DNA of 64,000 nucleotides from Dictyoglomus turgidum DSM 6724 (lineage in GTDB: Bacteria > Dictyoglomota > Dictyoglomia > Dictyoglomales > Dictyoglomaceae), in contig NC_011661.1 in NCBI RefSeq assembly GCF_000021645.1, positions 1 to 64,000 of the forward strand, written 5' to 3'. Positions 9,881 to 18,682 of the stretch are shown here, in pieces. Made by a program: the position numbers and the translations under genes. Numbering within the stretch: the stretch's first letter is position 1; every line of letters begins with the position of its first letter. The notes under the pieces were generated by a model. That model made no database searches and was not told where the DNA came from. It worked only from the letters and a program-made list of their open reading frames with translations.

Positions 9881-10569
9881 CTTACGATTAATCTTCCCTC
9901 TCTTCTCGCTATGGTCTCAATTCTTTTAGCAAGGTAAAAGGAACCTCCTATGTAAATGCCAGATAAGAAAAGAAGTATAACTGTTTCTAACTCCACTGTT
10001 AAAAAAGCAAAAGGTTTACTTCCTAAAATCAAAGTTTGTCTTAAAGCATCAAGTCCTAAAGTGGTGGGAAGCAAAGAAGATAAAAAGGATATAATAAAAG
10101 GAAAAACTTTTACAGGAAAGAAAAACCCAGAAAAAAGATAGATAGGCTCTTGGAGAAGACTTGCAAGATGCCAAGCCTCTCTTCCCGAAAGAAGAAAAAC
10201 ACTAGAAAGCATCATACCAAGACCATAAAGAGCTATCAATGTTATTGAAAAGATAAAAAGAGCTGAAGAAAGATTACTAAAATCTACAGGAATTTTAAAA
10301 ATCAAAATACCAAGGATGAGAATAGAAATAGCTCTTACTGAAGCGGCTACCATACCGCCAAGGGCCATGCCTATAAGGATACTATTTATGGAACAAGGTG
10401 CAATAAAAAAGATAGGAAGATTTCCTGTCATCCTTTCCCAATAAAGTTGAGATGCCATAGACCACAAAATATTAAGCCAATAAGCAATCATGGCTCCACC
10501 AAGAATAACAAAGGCATAAGCAAAATCAGGCACATTAAGAGATTTATATATAAATACAAAGGTGCTCAC
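9871..10569 (-). CDS. ABC-2 type permease (first of two), start uncertain
   Basis: From a GTG at 10569 this reads as 232 residues with about five or six membrane segments. The N-terminus is probably wrong: the same frame stays open far upstream and encodes KKDIKRDLFWIPFDVLLPLL, which looks like the cytoplasmic lead and first membrane helix expected of an ABC-2 permease. No ATG, GTG or TTG exists in that upstream stretch. An AGGAAGAAGG lies just before an in-frame ATC (complement of 10591-10593). The true start could be non-canonical, or the protein could arise by a -1 frameshift from the ATPase gene, which overlaps here. A perfect 24-bp inverted repeat spans this junction. Confidence 0.7.
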   Translation of the reverse strand: MSTFVFIYKSLNVPDFAYAFVILGGAMIAYWLNILWSMASQLYWERMTGNLPIFFIAPCSINSILIGMALGGMVAASVRAISILILGILIFKIPVDFSNLSSALFIFSITLIALYGLGMMLSSVFLLSGREAWHLASLLQEPIYLFSGFFFPVKVFPFIISFLSSLLPTTLGLDALRQTLILGSKPFAFLTVELETVILLFLSGIYIGGSFYLAKRIETIARREGRLIVRWQ

Positions 10570-11567
10570 TCCAAGAAGGGGAAGAAGGACATCAAAAGGG
10601 ATCCAGAAAAGATCCCTTTTGATGTCCTTCTTCCTACAATCTTTATAAAAGCCTCCTCTAAGGATGGTTCTTTCCTCCTCAAAAATAGAATTTTTTCTCC
10701 TTTTTCATTAATATAAGAAAGAACATTGCTTATTAAATTTTCCTCCCTCAAAGAAAACTTTATATAAATTTTTCCATCGAGAAATCTTTTCTCAATAAGT
10801 CTAACTCCTCTTATCTCATTAAGATCTAAATCACCGCTATATGAGACTTCAATCTCATAAACTATATCCTCTTGTACCATAGCCTTTAATCCCATGGGCG
10901 TATCTAAGGCAAGGATTTTACCCTTATCAATAATAGCTATGTATTTACAAAGCTCTTCTACTTCTGAAAGGTAATGGGTCGTAAGAATTACTGTCCTATT
11001 CCCTTCTTTCACCCATTCTTTCACGTAGTTTCTTATAAATCTTGCGGATTCCACATCAAGCCCTACTGTAGGTTCATCAAGGAAAAGTACCTCAGGATCA
11101 TTTATTAATCCTCTCATAAGTTGCAATCTCTGTTTCTCGCCTGTAGAAAGAGTATTAAGAAGGCTCTCTGCTCTTTCTTTAAGTCCAAATTCCTTTATAT
11201 AAAAATCAATTTTTCTTTTTGCTTCCCTTAGATTAAGCCCATAAAGTTGAGAAAAGAAAAAAAGATTCTCTCTTACGGTGAGTATTCCATACCCTGGATT
11301 TTCGCCTCCTGAGACGAGATTTATCTTAGACCTTATCTTATTAAATTCCTTTTCTACATCAAAACCAAGAACAAAAGCCTTTCCACTTGTAGGAAGTAAA
11401 AGAGTAGTAAGAATCCTTATCAAAGTGGTTTTTCCTGCACCATTCCTACCTAAAATGCCCAATATTTGTCCCTTTGTTATCTGTAAGTTTACATCCTTTA
11501 AAGCTTCTATTATCTTTTTCTCTCTCTTATTAAAAAAGCTTCTTGAAAGATCAATAGTTTGTGATAT
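10566..11567 (-). CDS. ABC transporter ATPase, start codon non-canonical or lost
   Basis: This is the ATPase of the three-gene exporter. It has Walker A GRNGAGKTT, the signature LSTGEKQRLQL, Walker B VLFLDEPTVGLD and the His switch TTHYLSE. The first standard start codon, TTG 11462, would begin only three residues before the P-loop strand and would delete the first beta-strands. The frame is open upstream to a stop at 11586-11588 and encodes the expected SRSFFNKREKKIIEALKDVN segment. That stretch contains ATA at 11567 and ATT at 11555 and 11585 but no ATG, GTG or TTG. The 5' limit given here is therefore a guess. The C-terminal tail (about 20 residues after KIVGRR) is unusual and is encoded by the inverted repeat. 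Confidence 0.72.
   Translation of the reverse strand: MSQTIDLSRSFFNKREKKIIEALKDVNLQITKGQILGILGRNGAGKTTLIRILTTLLLPTSGKAFVLGFDVEKEFNKIRSKINLVSGGENPGYGILTVRENLFFFSQLYGLNLREAKRKIDFYIKEFGLKERAESLLNTLSTGEKQRLQLMRGLINDPEVLFLDEPTVGLDVESARFIRNYVKEWVKEGNRTVILTTHYLSEVEELCKYIAIIDKGKILALDTPMGLKAMVQEDIVYEIEVSYSGDLDLNEIRGVRLIEKRFLDGKIYIKFSLREENLISNVLSYINEKGEKILFLRRKEPSLEEAFIKIVGRRTSKGIFSGSLLMSFFPFLE
10580..10634. repeat. Perfect 24-bp inverted repeat inside overlapping genes
   Basis: The arms at 10580-10603 and 10611-10634 are exact reverse complements, separated by the seven bases CAGAAAA. The repeat lies within the 3' end of the ABC ATPase gene, where the permease frame is also open. A perfect 24-bp stem is far beyond chance in coding DNA. 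There is no U-tract in either direction, so it does not look like a simple terminator. Confidence 0.95.
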
Positions 11568-11609
11568 ATTATTAAAAGTTGTAATTTATCCTTAGGGAGG
11601 TGAAATAAA

Positions 11610-12026
11610 ATGGCTTCTAAAGAACTCTTAGATCTTTTAAATGATGCCATTGCAAGAGAGCTTCAAGTTTCCATTCAATACATGTGGCAACATGTTCAAT
11701 GGAAAGGGGCTGAACATTTCGCAGTAAAAGATGAGCTTAAAAAAATTGCTATTCAAGAAATGAAACATGCAGAAAGTATTGCTGAAAGATTATTTTACCT
11801 CGGTGGTATACCTACTACAAAACCCTCTCCTATATTTATAGGAGAAACCTTAAAAGAAATGTTAGAACAAGATGTAAAGGATGAGCAAAATGCTATTGAG
11901 CTTTATAAGAAGATTATTCAAAAGGCAAGAGAAGAAGGAGATATTACTACAGCAAAGCTCTTTGAAGATATATTAAAGGACGAAGAGGAGCATCACGACA
12001 CCTTTACAAGCCTTCTTGAAAAGTAG
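11610..12026 (+). CDS. Ferritin-like di-iron protein (bacterioferritin family)
   Basis: The 138-residue protein is predicted to be a four-helix bundle that binds two irons, with possible roles in iron storage or oxidant removal. Carboxylate and His ligands follow the ferritin pattern: E17, the ExxH pair E50/H53, E92 in the third helix, and a final E-x2-H pair in DEEEHH near 125-129. It is shorter than typical bacterioferritin (about 155-160), and I see no obvious haem methionine at the usual place, so the exact subfamily is uncertain. GGGAGG precedes the ATG. It is divergent from the ABC exporter and followed by a terminator. Confidence 0.85.
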   Translation: MASKELLDLLNDAIARELQVSIQYMWQHVQWKGAEHFAVKDELKKIAIQEMKHAESIAERLFYLGGIPTTKPSPIFIGETLKEMLEQDVKDEQNAIELYKKIIQKAREEGDITTAKLFEDILKDEEEHHDTFTSLLEK

Positions 12027-12033
12027 TCCCTAA

Positions 12034-12789
12034 TTAGAGGGAAAGCCTAAAATAAAGCTTTCCCTCTCTTAAAATTTTTTTCTTTACCCTTTCATGAGCA
12101 AGCATTTCTTCACAATCGTTTAATTCAGGTAAATTAATCTCTTTTTTATATTTTCTTTCAAGGGCTTTTTTAATGATATAATCCGCAAGGTGAGGATTTT
12201 TTGAAAGAATGGGACCATGTAGATAAGTTCCAATAAGGTTTTTATAAACTAATCCCTCTTTTTCATCTTTTCCATTATTTCCAAATCCTTTCATAACCCT
12301 TCCTAAGGGCTCATAATCATGATAAGTTCTTCCCCCATGATTTTCAAAACCCACAATAGTCTTTGTTTTCAAAGGCAAATTGCTCTCTATTAAAATATTG
12401 CCTATTAATCTTCCTTTTTCTGCCCTCGTATAAAAATCTAATATGGAAAGCCCCTCAATCTTATTTCCATAGGCATCAAGATAATATCTACCCAAAAGCT
12501 GATATCCTCCGCATACTGCAAGGATACAAGCTCCATCTTCAACCATATCTTTTAAAAGACTTCTAAATTTAAAAAGATGAGAATAAAGTATTTCTTGCTC
12601 CCTATCGGATCCTCCTCCAAGAAAAATTATATCTGCATCCTCTAAATCTTTCTCATCATCCCTAGTAAAATTTACAATATCTGCTTTTATACCTCTCCAC
12701 TTTAATCTCCTTTCAAAAACAATAATATTCCCCCTATCCCCATATAAATTCAAAAGATCAGGATACATATGGTATATTTTAAGCTCCAT
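12034..12789 (-). CDS. gatD: GatD-like glutamine amidotransferase
   Basis: This class I glutamine amidotransferase is predicted to release ammonia from glutamine for its partner MurT, together converting lipid II D-glutamate to D-isoglutamine. The 251-residue protein has the nucleophile in LAVCGGYQLLG and the catalytic His in TYLHGPIL. It resembles cobyric-acid-synthase-type amidotransferases, but pairing with the adjacent MurT identifies it as GatD. Its start overlaps the murT 3' end by 11 bases, so the subunits are coupled. Its own 3' end overlaps the ferritin terminator. Confidence 0.88.
   Translation of the reverse strand: MELKIYHMYPDLLNLYGDRGNIIVFERRLKWRGIKADIVNFTRDDEKDLEDADIIFLGGGSDREQEILYSHLFKFRSLLKDMVEDGACILAVCGGYQLLGRYYLDAYGNKIEGLSILDFYTRAEKGRLIGNILIESNLPLKTKTIVGFENHGGRTYHDYEPLGRVMKGFGNNGKDEKEGLVYKNLIGTYLHGPILSKNPHLADYIIKKALERKYKKEINLPELNDCEEMLAHERVKKKILREGKLYFRLSL
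12036..12077 (+). terminator. Rho-independent terminator of the ferritin gene
   Basis: AGAGGGAAAGC (12036-12046) pairs perfectly with GCTTTCCCTCT (12057-12067), followed by CTTAAAATTTTTTT. The right arm also encodes the last residues of the convergent gatD gene (stop at 12034-12036), so this signal is embedded in coding sequence. Confidence 0.85.
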
Positions 12790-14113
12790 CTTTAACCTTT
12801 CCTATTAGAATTTTTCTACTTTTAAAAAGAGCAGTATAAGTAGGAAGTATATAAGTTTTACAAGGAAAAGAGATAGAATAATCTATAGCCTTTTTCAAAT
12901 TTTCTTCAAGTTGAAGTTTCTCACGAGGAATCTCCGCATACTTTAATCTCACCAGAAGATCCTCTCCTCTAGTACCCGAAACAATAATCTTTTGTATTCC
13001 CTTTAGATCATTTATCTTCTCAAAATCCACATCCCATATCCAAGAAACATCTCTTCCATCGGCAATATTATCATTCAGAATAAGAAGAAGAACTTTTTCC
13101 TCTTTATCGTCCTTAATAGTATCTAAAACCTGATTATATCCAGCAGGATTTTTAACAAGAACTATTATTCTATCAAATCCCCTATAAATAAATCTTTCAA
13201 GCCTTCCCAATTTAAATTCGAATTTAGAAATTATATTAGAAGTCTCTAAAGGATCAAAATTAAGAAATCTCAAGATAGAATAAGCAGACAAGACATTATA
13301 AAGGTTATATACTCCGGGATACTTAAAGGTAAGATCATATTTTTTACTTTTTTCCGATATCTCTATAGTCCATATTCCATTTAAATGGGCAGAAGAGATA
13401 TAAAAATCATATTCAGGATTTTTAAAACCACACTCGCAACTATACTTTCCCAATTGAGAATAGTTAAAAAACTCATAATTTAACTTCCTACCACAAAAGG
13501 GACAATATATACTCTCCTTTATTCCTTCTACCCCTTCCCTTATCTTTACTCCAATCCCATAAAAAATCTTTCTATTAGAAAGCCTTGAAAACCTTGCTAC
13601 AAAAGGATCATCCGCATTTAGAATAAGGGTGGTATTTTCTTTTATGGAATTTAATATTTTATTTACTGTAATATCAATCTCTCCATAACGATCGAGTTGA
13701 TCTCTGAAAAAATTAGTTATTACCACATATTGGGGCAACAAATCCTTATATACATAAGGGAAAACACCTTCGTCTACTTCAAAGGTTCCAAAATCAAAAA
13801 CCCCTGAATTCTTAATATAGGATGTAGCAATACCACTTTTTAAATTTGCTCCTTCCAAATTCCCTATTACTTTGTATCCTTTGCTTCTTATCACATAATT
13901 TAAAAGATTATTCGTAGTAGTCTTCCCATTGGTCCCAGTGATTAGAATTCTTATTCCTATTCTTTTTGAAATTTCTTTTAAAAAATCAGGATATATCTTT
14001 AAGGCAACCTTTCCAGGAAAGGTAGTAGCATCCAGGTTAAGAATTTTCATAGAATAGTATATTAACTTACCTACAAATAAAGCAAAATAAAATCTAAACT
14101 TTTTCAAGCTCAT
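12779..14113 (-). CDS. murT: MurT, lipid II isoglutaminyl synthase ligase subunit
   Basis: This is a Mur-ligase family protein of 444 residues. It has the ATP motif GTNGKTTTNN, a four-Cys zinc ribbon in the central region (CPFCGRKL ... CECGF) and a C-terminal DUF1727 domain. All three are hallmarks of MurT. With GatD it amidates the second peptide residue of lipid II in the cytoplasm. The gene overlaps the 3' end of reverse gyrase by 20 bases and is followed by gatD, so all lie on one transcript. MurT-GatD is best known from Gram-positive bacteria. Confidence 0.92.
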   Translation of the reverse strand: MSLKKFRFYFALFVGKLIYYSMKILNLDATTFPGKVALKIYPDFLKEISKRIGIRILITGTNGKTTTNNLLNYVIRSKGYKVIGNLEGANLKSGIATSYIKNSGVFDFGTFEVDEGVFPYVYKDLLPQYVVITNFFRDQLDRYGEIDITVNKILNSIKENTTLILNADDPFVARFSRLSNRKIFYGIGVKIREGVEGIKESIYCPFCGRKLNYEFFNYSQLGKYSCECGFKNPEYDFYISSAHLNGIWTIEISEKSKKYDLTFKYPGVYNLYNVLSAYSILRFLNFDPLETSNIISKFEFKLGRLERFIYRGFDRIIVLVKNPAGYNQVLDTIKDDKEEKVLLLILNDNIADGRDVSWIWDVDFEKINDLKGIQKIIVSGTRGEDLLVRLKYAEIPREKLQLEENLKKAIDYSISFPCKTYILPTYTALFKSRKILIGKVKDGA

Positions 14114-17100
14114 TTCTTAAACTTTTAAGAATTTCTTGATAATCCCTCTCTCCATTTTCAACCTTATCCATCAGCTCTTCTAATTCTCGAGTAAAATCCT
14201 CCCTCACAAAACGAAACTTCTCTTGGTCCGAATTAAGATATTGATAGACCTTCTCCCCTAAGGGTGTAGGTATGAGATATCCATTTTTCTCTATTACATA
14301 TCCTCTCTCAAGGAGCCTACTTACAATAGTAGCATAAGTAGACGGTCTTCCAAGACCACGCTTTTTCATCTCTTCTACAAGAGAGCCTTGGGTAAACAAT
14401 GGCACCTTAGGAATACTATAGAAGAACTTGTTATTAACTACATCTATCTCTCCCTCAGGTATTTTAGCAAGTTTAATAGGGAAGATTTTATCAAAACCAT
14501 TTTGAACAACTTCTTCATAAACATCCAACTTTTGCTCTTTATCAATGGCTTTCACTAAAACCTCATATCCCCTTAATATCACATTTCTCATCTGAGAGGC
14601 AATAAACCGCTTAAAGACAAGATCATAAATCTTTAAGTGATCAGGAGTAAATCCTTCAAGCTCTCCCGAATATATCATGGCTTTAATATCTTCCACATCA
14701 AGAACCCTGGTAGGTCTAATACACTCATGGGCTCCACCTTCTCCCCAAGTTCTTCCCCTAAAATATTCCTCTCCAAATTGCTCATTTATATATTCTCTTG
14801 CCACATTTATTCCTGTATCCGATACCCTTGTAGAATCAGTACGATGATAAGTAATAAACCCTCTTTCAAAAAGTTCTTGAAGCACCTCCATAGTTCTTGA
14901 GACCGAAAGCTTAAACCTATCAGAAGCATCTTTTAATACGGCATCAGTAGTGTAGGGGGGAAGAGGACTCTTTTCTTCAACTTTCTCAGTCTCTTTTGTC
15001 ACCTCTATATACTTAAGCTCATTGTAAAATTTTTGAGCTTCATCCTTATTTTCAAATTCAAATCTCAAATCAAGTCCATCTTTCTTTATTAATACTAAAT
15101 ATACTCTCTTCTTATTTTCCTTTGCCCTCTCAATTACCCATCCTAAAACAGGAGTTTGCACCCTTCCAGCAGAAAGATAGTTTTTGTAGAATATCCTCTG
15201 AATAAGTTGAGATAATTCAAAACCCACCCATCTATCAGATATCCTTCTTACCACTTGTGCCTTAACAAGATTTTCATCCACATCTCTATATTCTTTTAAA
15301 GAGTTAAGTATTGCCTTCTTAGTTACCTCATGAAATTCCATTCTTCTTATCTCTTTTGTAAAGGGAGAACATAAATTTTTAAGATCCCATGAGATCTTTT
15401 CTCCCTCTGTATCGGGATCAGTTGCCACAAGAATCATTTCAAATTCCTTGCTGGCATCCCTAATGCCAGAGATAATTTTTTCTTTTCCCTCTATAGGTTC
15501 GTAAACAGGTATAAATTTACCATTTTCAATAACCCCATAATAACCAATTTCTTTATTTAAATCCAAAATATGCCCAAAAGAAGCAGTAATAACTAAATAT
15601 TTATCCTCAGTGATTACCTCAAAGAGTTCTTGTCCATTTACATTTCTTGAAATGGGTCTTCCAAAGAAATTTGCAATAGTCCATGCTTTATGAGGAGACT
15701 CCACAATAACCAATACAGGCTTCAGAAAGTCATCTCTTCTTCCTTCTTTTTTTCTAATTTTTTCTCTGTCTTCATCAATCTGTTTTAAAATTTCGTCAAG
15801 ATTAACAGTATTTGACTCTTTAAAAATAATATCTGTGCTAAACCACCATCTACTCTTTCTTACTAAGTTATTAAAGACCTTTTTATCCTCTACAAGAATA
15901 TAACTTAAACCCTTAGATATTCCTCCCACGTAGAGCCTTGAGGTCCTACCCGACGCCTGAAGATATCCAGTAATATCAGAAACCACAAGGACCCACTTCC
16001 CATTTTCCTCTCTTATGGCAATATCATCGGCACTTTTTATCTTTTCATAAACCTCAGGAGAAAGGATAAAAGCTTTTATAATATTTCTTAATTCCTCAAC
16101 TTTATCCCTCGGAGGATTTAGCATAGATGAATATCTTTTTAAAGTCTTCATCCATCGGTCCAAATTAGCTACATGTTTTTCTAAATTCTTATCCCTAGCA
16201 ACCAGAGGTCTTATAGAGGCAAGGGCTATAAGTAGATGCCTTACATTTCCTTCAAGATCAAGATTTACTACAATTTTGGGAACTCCATAAAAAATAGCAT
16301 ATCTTATAACCTCTGGAAGATCTAAGCCCCTAGCAAGAGGATTTCTATAAGAGGATATACCTATGAGAACAAAAATCTCACCTTTTTGATATTTTTCAAG
16401 AACCTCAGGAGTTAAATTGTCATAACTTTCTGCACTTATTCCTTCATTTATTAGTAAATTTTTAACTTCGTCTACATATTCCTTTCCGAAATCTGAAGAA
16501 AGGAACACAAGTCCACCTTTTCCTAATCTTTTTACCCTTTCCACAAGGGTTTTATTAAGATCTTCTACTTCCTCATATATATCTTCCACATTTCTTAAAT
16601 AAAATACTGGCCTTCCCACATCAAAGGCAAGAAGTTCTTTAAATAACCTTATCCTCTCCGATTTTGGATTACTAGTGGCGGAGGAAACCACCATAACTCC
16701 TTTTGCCTTCTTAGCTATTTTTCTTACCTCTTCTTGCATTCTTTTAACTTCTTCTTCTCCATTTTTCCTCATACGTATATAACTCATGGTAAGGTTTATA
16801 TCTTCTTCGCTAAAGCCAAGAAGATATAAAGCTTTATCAATATTCTTTGCAGTTTTTAAGAAAGAGTCCACATCATCCACAAATACAAAGCCAAAATCTT
16901 TAGGAATAATATCCACGTTTTTATAGAGAAACATAGAGGAGGTAATTAAAACTTTAAAATCACCCTTTTCTAATCTTTCTCTTTTTTCTTCCTTTTCTTT
17001 TTTAGTATCATCAAGACCAAATACAAGAAGATCTTCTTCCCTTATTTTGTCTTTTAACTTTTCATAGCTTTGAAGGATAAGAAGTTTTGTGGGAAGTATT

Positions 17101-17462
17101 ATGTAAGATTTTTTATTTTTCTTAGCAAAATATAATGAAGTAGCAAGACCCCATGAAGTTTTACCTATTCCTGTAGGAGCAAGGAGAGCAAAAGATCTTC
17201 CAAGAAGAAGTTTTTTAGCCCAAAATTTTTGAAGTTCCCAAGGTTCAAAACCAACAAAGCTCTTAAATACTCTTTCCCATTCACCATATTTTTTCTTTAA
17301 AGAGCAAAGATCATAATCCTCTTCTTTAATATGATTACATAAGACTTCTTGCGGAACTTCTTTAGGAAGACATTTTTCACAGAGAAGCCCCGCAAGAAGT
17401 CTCTCTGAAGCTATATCTCCACCACAGTTAGGACAAAGATTCTTAAAAATCGCTTCTATCAA
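14094..17462 (-). CDS. rgy: Reverse gyrase
   Basis: The 1122-residue enzyme introduces positive supercoils using ATP and is the classic marker of growth at very high temperature. An N-terminal zinc finger (CPNCGGDI ... CEKCLP) is followed by an SF2 helicase-like module with Walker A APTGIGKTS and the Walker B variant FVDDVDS. The second half is a type IA topoisomerase: Toprim start VIVESPHKAW, acidic motif TDPDTEGE, and catalytic Tyr in FITYHRTDSTR. The second zinc finger often found in the Toprim region is absent, since no Cys cluster lies between SFGHILDL and DPDTEGE. The start is TTG 17462, with GGAGGG five bases upstream, one base after the recF stop. Confidence 0.96.
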   Translation of the reverse strand: MIEAIFKNLCPNCGGDIASERLLAGLLCEKCLPKEVPQEVLCNHIKEEDYDLCSLKKKYGEWERVFKSFVGFEPWELQKFWAKKLLLGRSFALLAPTGIGKTSWGLATSLYFAKKNKKSYIILPTKLLILQSYEKLKDKIREEDLLVFGLDDTKKEKEEKRERLEKGDFKVLITSSMFLYKNVDIIPKDFGFVFVDDVDSFLKTAKNIDKALYLLGFSEEDINLTMSYIRMRKNGEEEVKRMQEEVRKIAKKAKGVMVVSSATSNPKSERIRLFKELLAFDVGRPVFYLRNVEDIYEEVEDLNKTLVERVKRLGKGGLVFLSSDFGKEYVDEVKNLLINEGISAESYDNLTPEVLEKYQKGEIFVLIGISSYRNPLARGLDLPEVIRYAIFYGVPKIVVNLDLEGNVRHLLIALASIRPLVARDKNLEKHVANLDRWMKTLKRYSSMLNPPRDKVEELRNIIKAFILSPEVYEKIKSADDIAIREENGKWVLVVSDITGYLQASGRTSRLYVGGISKGLSYILVEDKKVFNNLVRKSRWWFSTDIIFKESNTVNLDEILKQIDEDREKIRKKEGRRDDFLKPVLVIVESPHKAWTIANFFGRPISRNVNGQELFEVITEDKYLVITASFGHILDLNKEIGYYGVIENGKFIPVYEPIEGKEKIISGIRDASKEFEMILVATDPDTEGEKISWDLKNLCSPFTKEIRRMEFHEVTKKAILNSLKEYRDVDENLVKAQVVRRISDRWVGFELSQLIQRIFYKNYLSAGRVQTPVLGWVIERAKENKKRVYLVLIKKDGLDLRFEFENKDEAQKFYNELKYIEVTKETEKVEEKSPLPPYTTDAVLKDASDRFKLSVSRTMEVLQELFERGFITYHRTDSTRVSDTGINVAREYINEQFGEEYFRGRTWGEGGAHECIRPTRVLDVEDIKAMIYSGELEGFTPDHLKIYDLVFKRFIASQMRNVILRGYEVLVKAIDKEQKLDVYEEVVQNGFDKIFPIKLAKIPEGEIDVVNNKFFYSIPKVPLFTQGSLVEEMKKRGLGRPSTYATIVSRLLERGYVIEKNGYLIPTPLGEKVYQYLNSDQEKFRFVREDFTRELEELMDKVENGERDYQEILKSLRNELEKV

Positions 17463-17463
17463 G

Positions 17464-18486
17464 CTATCCCTCCAAAGTTAGACCTATATTATAGGCACCA
17501 AGAAGTGGAGATAAACTTGCAATTATAACTTGCCCAGACAAATGGGATATAAATTTCTCAAGTAAGTGTGGATCTAACACATTAACGGGATCATCAAAGA
17601 GAAATACAGGCTCATATAATTTTGTTTCCTCTATAAGCTTCCTAAAGGCAAGGACCAAGGAGAGATAAAGTAATCTTTTTTGCCCTTCGGAGGCAAAGTA
17701 CTTGGCAGGATTTCCTTTGTAATAGAAGGTATAGTCATCGTGTACATGAGGACCTACTGTAGTTATACCTCTTGCTATATCCTCCTCAATATAATCCACT
17801 ATATTTTTACCCTTGAATTCAGAGATATATTCCACTTTAAACATGGGATCAAGATATTTAGATAACTCTTTTATCATAGTCTCTCTTTTCTCAACTATTT
17901 TTTCAGCCAAGGGCTGCATCTCTTTTGCTAAGTATATCACATAATCTCTATCTATGTTCTCTTCTTTTAAAAGATCATTTCTCTCATCAAGAAGTTTCTC
18001 ATAGTTTCTCAATATCTCATAATACTCAAGATCTAAAAGGGAGAAAATATCATCAAAGAAGTCTCTTCTTTGAGTTGCATAGCCATCTATCATAGCATAA
18101 TCTTTAAAACTAAAAGGAATAGCTATAAATATCTCTTGTATATCCCTAAATCTCTTTACTTTAAATCCATCAAGATATGCTATCTTTTCCTTTTTTATTT
18201 CATCATGATGATAGCTAATAGTAATCTCATGAGACTCATTTCCACTTAAAATTTTACCATTTATTTCAAAAAACTTTTCTCCAAGTTTTATAAGTTGATG
18301 ATCTCTTGCCCCCCTAAAAGATCTTGGATTAGATAAATAAGCAACTGCCTCAAGAATAGAAGTCTTTCCTGAACCATTAGGACCATATATTACATTAATT
18401 CCATCCTTAAAATTAGTTTTAAAATCGGAGAAATTTCTAAAATTCCTCAAATAGATACTCTCTATGACCATTCTCTTTTTCTCCAT
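17464..18486 (-). CDS. recF: RecF-like recombination ATPase
   Basis: RecF binds gapped DNA and helps load RecA. The 340-residue protein has the RecF start (LRNFRNF ... INVIYGPNGSGKTSILEAV), the conserved RGARDHQLIKLG stretch, RRDFFDDIFSLLDLEYYE with the following ERNDLLKE, the VGPHVHDD motif, the signature-like FASEGQKRLLYLSL and Walker B FLFDDP. This order matches RecF rather than RecN or SMC proteins. The ATG has GGGGGTG upstream. recF often neighbours dnaA; here it is 16 kb away and heads a transcript with reverse gyrase. Confidence 0.85.
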   Translation of the reverse strand: MEKKRMVIESIYLRNFRNFSDFKTNFKDGINVIYGPNGSGKTSILEAVAYLSNPRSFRGARDHQLIKLGEKFFEINGKILSGNESHEITISYHHDEIKKEKIAYLDGFKVKRFRDIQEIFIAIPFSFKDYAMIDGYATQRRDFFDDIFSLLDLEYYEILRNYEKLLDERNDLLKEENIDRDYVIYLAKEMQPLAEKIVEKRETMIKELSKYLDPMFKVEYISEFKGKNIVDYIEEDIARGITTVGPHVHDDYTFYYKGNPAKYFASEGQKRLLYLSLVLAFRKLIEETKLYEPVFLFDDPVNVLDPHLLEKFISHLSGQVIIASLSPLLGAYNIGLTLEG

Positions 18487-18537
18487 TTTTTCACCCCCTA
18501 ATAGTAATTTTAAGATATATATATTTTGTCTATATAT

Positions 18538-18565
18538 ATTTTATAAAAATGAGTAAAAAAGTCAA
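18538..18565 (-). promoter_or_regulatory. Promoter of the recF - reverse gyrase operon
   Basis: On the minus strand TTGACT (complement of 18560-18565) is followed after 16 bases by TAAAAT (complement of 18538-18543), about 50 bases before the recF ATG. It is divergent from the grpE promoter. Confidence 0.65.
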
Positions 18566-18591
18566 TGAGAACTATTATAAAACAACTTAAC

Positions 18592-18619
18592 TTGACATTT
18601 TAAATATAAATTATAAACT
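18592..18619 (+). promoter_or_regulatory. Promoter of grpE-dnaK-dnaJ
   Basis: A consensus TTGACA at 18592-18597 is followed after 16 bases by TAAACT (18614-18619). The expected start point falls just upstream of the CIRCE element, the arrangement normally used for HrcA control. The -10 choice is less certain than the -35. Confidence 0.6.
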
Positions 18620-18629
18620 TATAAATGGT

Positions 18630-18656
18630 TTAGCACTCTTATTGTTAGACTGCTAA
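18630..18656 (+). promoter_or_regulatory. CIRCE operator (HrcA site)
   Basis: TTAGCACTC, nine bases, then GACTGCTAA matches the CIRCE consensus TTAGCACTC-N9-GAGTGCTAA with one mismatch. It lies between the grpE promoter and the grpE ATG, so heat-shock repression by HrcA is expected. hrcA itself is not in this window. Confidence 0.9.
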
Positions 18657-18682
18657 ATATAACTTGAAGAGGTGAAATAAAA

